The notes under the pieces are model-generated. The model worked only from the letters and a program-made list of their open reading frames with translations. It did no database searches and had not been told where the DNA came from. Below are positions 8,112-9,430 of a stretch of 9,430 nt of DNA, piece after piece. Source of the DNA: Rhodocyclaceae bacterium (GTDB taxonomy: Bacteria; Pseudomonadota; Gammaproteobacteria; Burkholderiales; Rhodocyclaceae); assembly GCA_030689585.1 (NCBI GenBank), contig JAUYFZ010000100.1:1-9430 (forward strand), read 5' to 3'. Every line of letters begins with the position of its first letter. Position 1 is the first letter of the stretch. A program made the position numbers and the translations under genes.

Positions 8112-9406
8112 TGTTTGCCACGCGCAGTGAATTGCTCGAAAAAATCCGCTTGGGCGAAGACAGCTACCTCGAACTGAAAGAGGTGCGCTTTGCGGGAGAA
8201 AAGCTTCGCGGTCCGGAACAAAACGACTTGGCCGATGAGCTTGCCGCCTTTGCCAACAGCCGTGGCGGTGTATTGGTCTTGGGGGTTCACGATAAAAGCC
8301 GCGACATCACCGGCATTGCGCAGGAACGTCTGGACGCAGTGGAATCACTGGTGCGTCAATCCTGCGAAGATTCCATAAAACCAGCACTAGCCCCGTTGAT
8401 TGAACGACTGACCTTACCCGATGCGGCCAAAACAGAAAAAGCGGTGCTTCGTGTCGAGGTATTGCGTAGCCTGTTTGTTCATCAAAGTCCTAGTGGTTAT
8501 CTGCATCGTGTGGGCAGTAGTAAACGTCCGATGCAACCGGATTATTTGGCGCGTCTGTTTCAGCAACGTAGCCAATCACGCATCATTCGTTTCGACGAAC
8601 AGATCGTTCCACAGGCCGTATTGGACGATCTTGTTCCTGAACTTTGGCAACGATTCATTGGCGATCGAACGTTAGATGATCGAGAAGGCTTTTTGCAAAA
8701 ACTGGCGATGGCTCGTGTGGATGAGGAAGGTGTGTTACGTCCTTCGGTCGCGGGAGTGCTGATGGCGTGTCGCCATCCTCAACAATTCCTGCCCAATGCC
8801 TACATTCAGGCGGTCGCGTATCGCGGCAGCGATCTTACGGCGCAAACCGAAGTAGCCTATCAGCGTGATGCACAGGACATCGTCGGGCCGTTGGATCAAC
8901 AGATCACCCAATCGTGCGATTTCGTGCGCAAGAACATGCGGGTCGCTGCCCGCAAGCAGGAAGGCCGTGAAGATGTTCCCCAGTTCGACATGCTGGCTGT
9001 CTTCGAAGCGGTGACTAATGCCGTTGCACATCGAGATTATTCGATCTACGGCAGCAAAATCCGGTTGCGTCTATTTGACGACAGGCTGGAGATTTATTCA
9101 CCGGGTGCCATTCCCAATACGATGACCGTAGAAAGTCTGGCCTTCCGGCAAGCCGCTCGCAATGAAGCGATTACCAGTCTGCTGGCGCGTTGTCCGGTGC
9201 AGGGCGATGCGTCTGAAATCATCGCTCACCGTTCGCACATGATGGACAAGCGCGGCGAAGGTGTGCCGATCATTCTGGCGCGTACCCAACGACTCAGTGG
9301 AAAATCAGCCATCTATCGCTTGGTGGATGAAACTGAGTTGATATTGACGATCCCCGCAGCCGACGGCATGACCTTCGAACGGACCCTCGAAAAGGCAGAC
9401 ACCTAA
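8111..9406 (+). CDS. Schlafen AlbA_2 domain / GHKL ATP-binding protein
   Basis: A 431-aa soluble protein of the large family often named ATP-binding protein or predicted transcriptional regulator (COG2865-like). The N-terminal AlbA_2 (Schlafen-type) domain covers about 5-130, with the typical YLELKEVRF (E21, K23), ADELAAFANSRGG (to G53) and VLGVHD. The middle (about 155-270) is helical and conserved in this family but has no assigned activity. The C-terminal GHKL-type ATP-binding domain has an N-box-like FEAVTNAVAHRDY (298-310, E299, N303, H307), then LEIYSPGAIPN, and RGEGVP (381-386). The ATG at 8111 overlaps the PHP-ATPase stop as TGATG, so the two are translationally coupled and probably work together. 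AlbA_2 domains bind nucleic acid and in Schlafens can cut tRNA; whether this one does so is not visible from sequence. The role could equally be regulatory. Confidence 0.9.
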   Translation: MFATRSELLEKIRLGEDSYLELKEVRFAGEKLRGPEQNDLADELAAFANSRGGVLVLGVHDKSRDITGIAQERLDAVESLVRQSCEDSIKPALAPLIERLTLPDAAKTEKAVLRVEVLRSLFVHQSPSGYLHRVGSSKRPMQPDYLARLFQQRSQSRIIRFDEQIVPQAVLDDLVPELWQRFIGDRTLDDREGFLQKLAMARVDEEGVLRPSVAGVLMACRHPQQFLPNAYIQAVAYRGSDLTAQTEVAYQRDAQDIVGPLDQQITQSCDFVRKNMRVAARKQEGREDVPQFDMLAVFEAVTNAVAHRDYSIYGSKIRLRLFDDRLEIYSPGAIPNTMTVESLAFRQAARNEAITSLLARCPVQGDASEIIAHRSHMMDKRGEGVPIILARTQRLSGKSAIYRLVDETELILTIPAADGMTFERTLEKADT

Positions 9407-9411
9407 CTCGC

Positions 9412-9430
9412 ATGGTCGCCAAGCCCACCC
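9412..9430 (+). CDS. Possible start of the next gene (truB?), cut by the window end
   Basis: An ATG at 9412 lies 5 bp after the stop of the AlbA_2 gene and reads MVAKPT before the window ends. Operon order in related bacteria (rbfA then truB, the tRNA pseudouridine-55 synthase) makes truB the likeliest candidate, and a short basic leader before the conserved core would fit. No convincing ribosome binding site is seen; AAAAGG near 9390 is too far. Nineteen bases cannot identify a gene, so this is only a pointer. Confidence 0.22.

Overview
The window carries a conserved ribosome-biogenesis and translation operon, rimP-nusA-infB-rbfA, all on the + strand. It is followed by a two-gene accessory cassette on the same strand. 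The wording of the conserved proteins suggests a proteobacterium, most likely a betaproteobacterium (for example the IF2 N-terminus [16 protein letters not shown], and a NusA that ends in acidic AR repeats). The genus cannot be fixed from this sequence.

Bases 1-326 hold no gene. They begin with a 48-bp tandem repeat headed by a G/C-rich palindrome. A TATAAT -10 element with a G+C-rich discriminator follows, and then a perfect hairpin with a T run. This last arrangement matches a rimP-leader type attenuator: a short leader that either terminates or is read through into the operon. rimP (327-788) overlaps nusA (788-2266) in a TGATG junction. infB (2275-5049) encodes a long-form IF2 with a Pro/Val pentapeptide repeat and a Gly/Arg-rich linker. 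rbfA (5062-5421) encodes a RbfA with a short tail.

In many proteobacteria truB and rpsO follow rbfA. Here about 4 kb of extra DNA follows instead. After a 101-bp gap containing what looks like the tail of a broken gene, there is an 862-aa protein with an N-terminal PHP (metal-dependent phosphoesterase) domain fused to an SMC/ABC-like ATPase with a coiled coil. This architecture matches proteins annotated as TrlF-type AAA-like ATPases. It is coupled by a TGATG overlap to a 431-aa protein with an N-terminal Schlafen-type AlbA_2 domain and a C-terminal GHKL-type ATP-binding domain. A new ATG (9412) begins 5 bp after the second gene and could be the displaced truB, but only 19 bases of it are visible.

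The operon genes act together in 30S maturation (RimP, RbfA), transcription elongation/antitermination (NusA) and initiation (IF2). The inserted pair has the look of a nuclease-plus-ATPase module, most plausibly an anti-phage or RNA/DNA-surveillance system, placed under a strong housekeeping promoter. That function is inferred from architecture and context, not shown by the sequence. The PHP domain appears to lack its C-terminal part, so its catalytic status needs attention.
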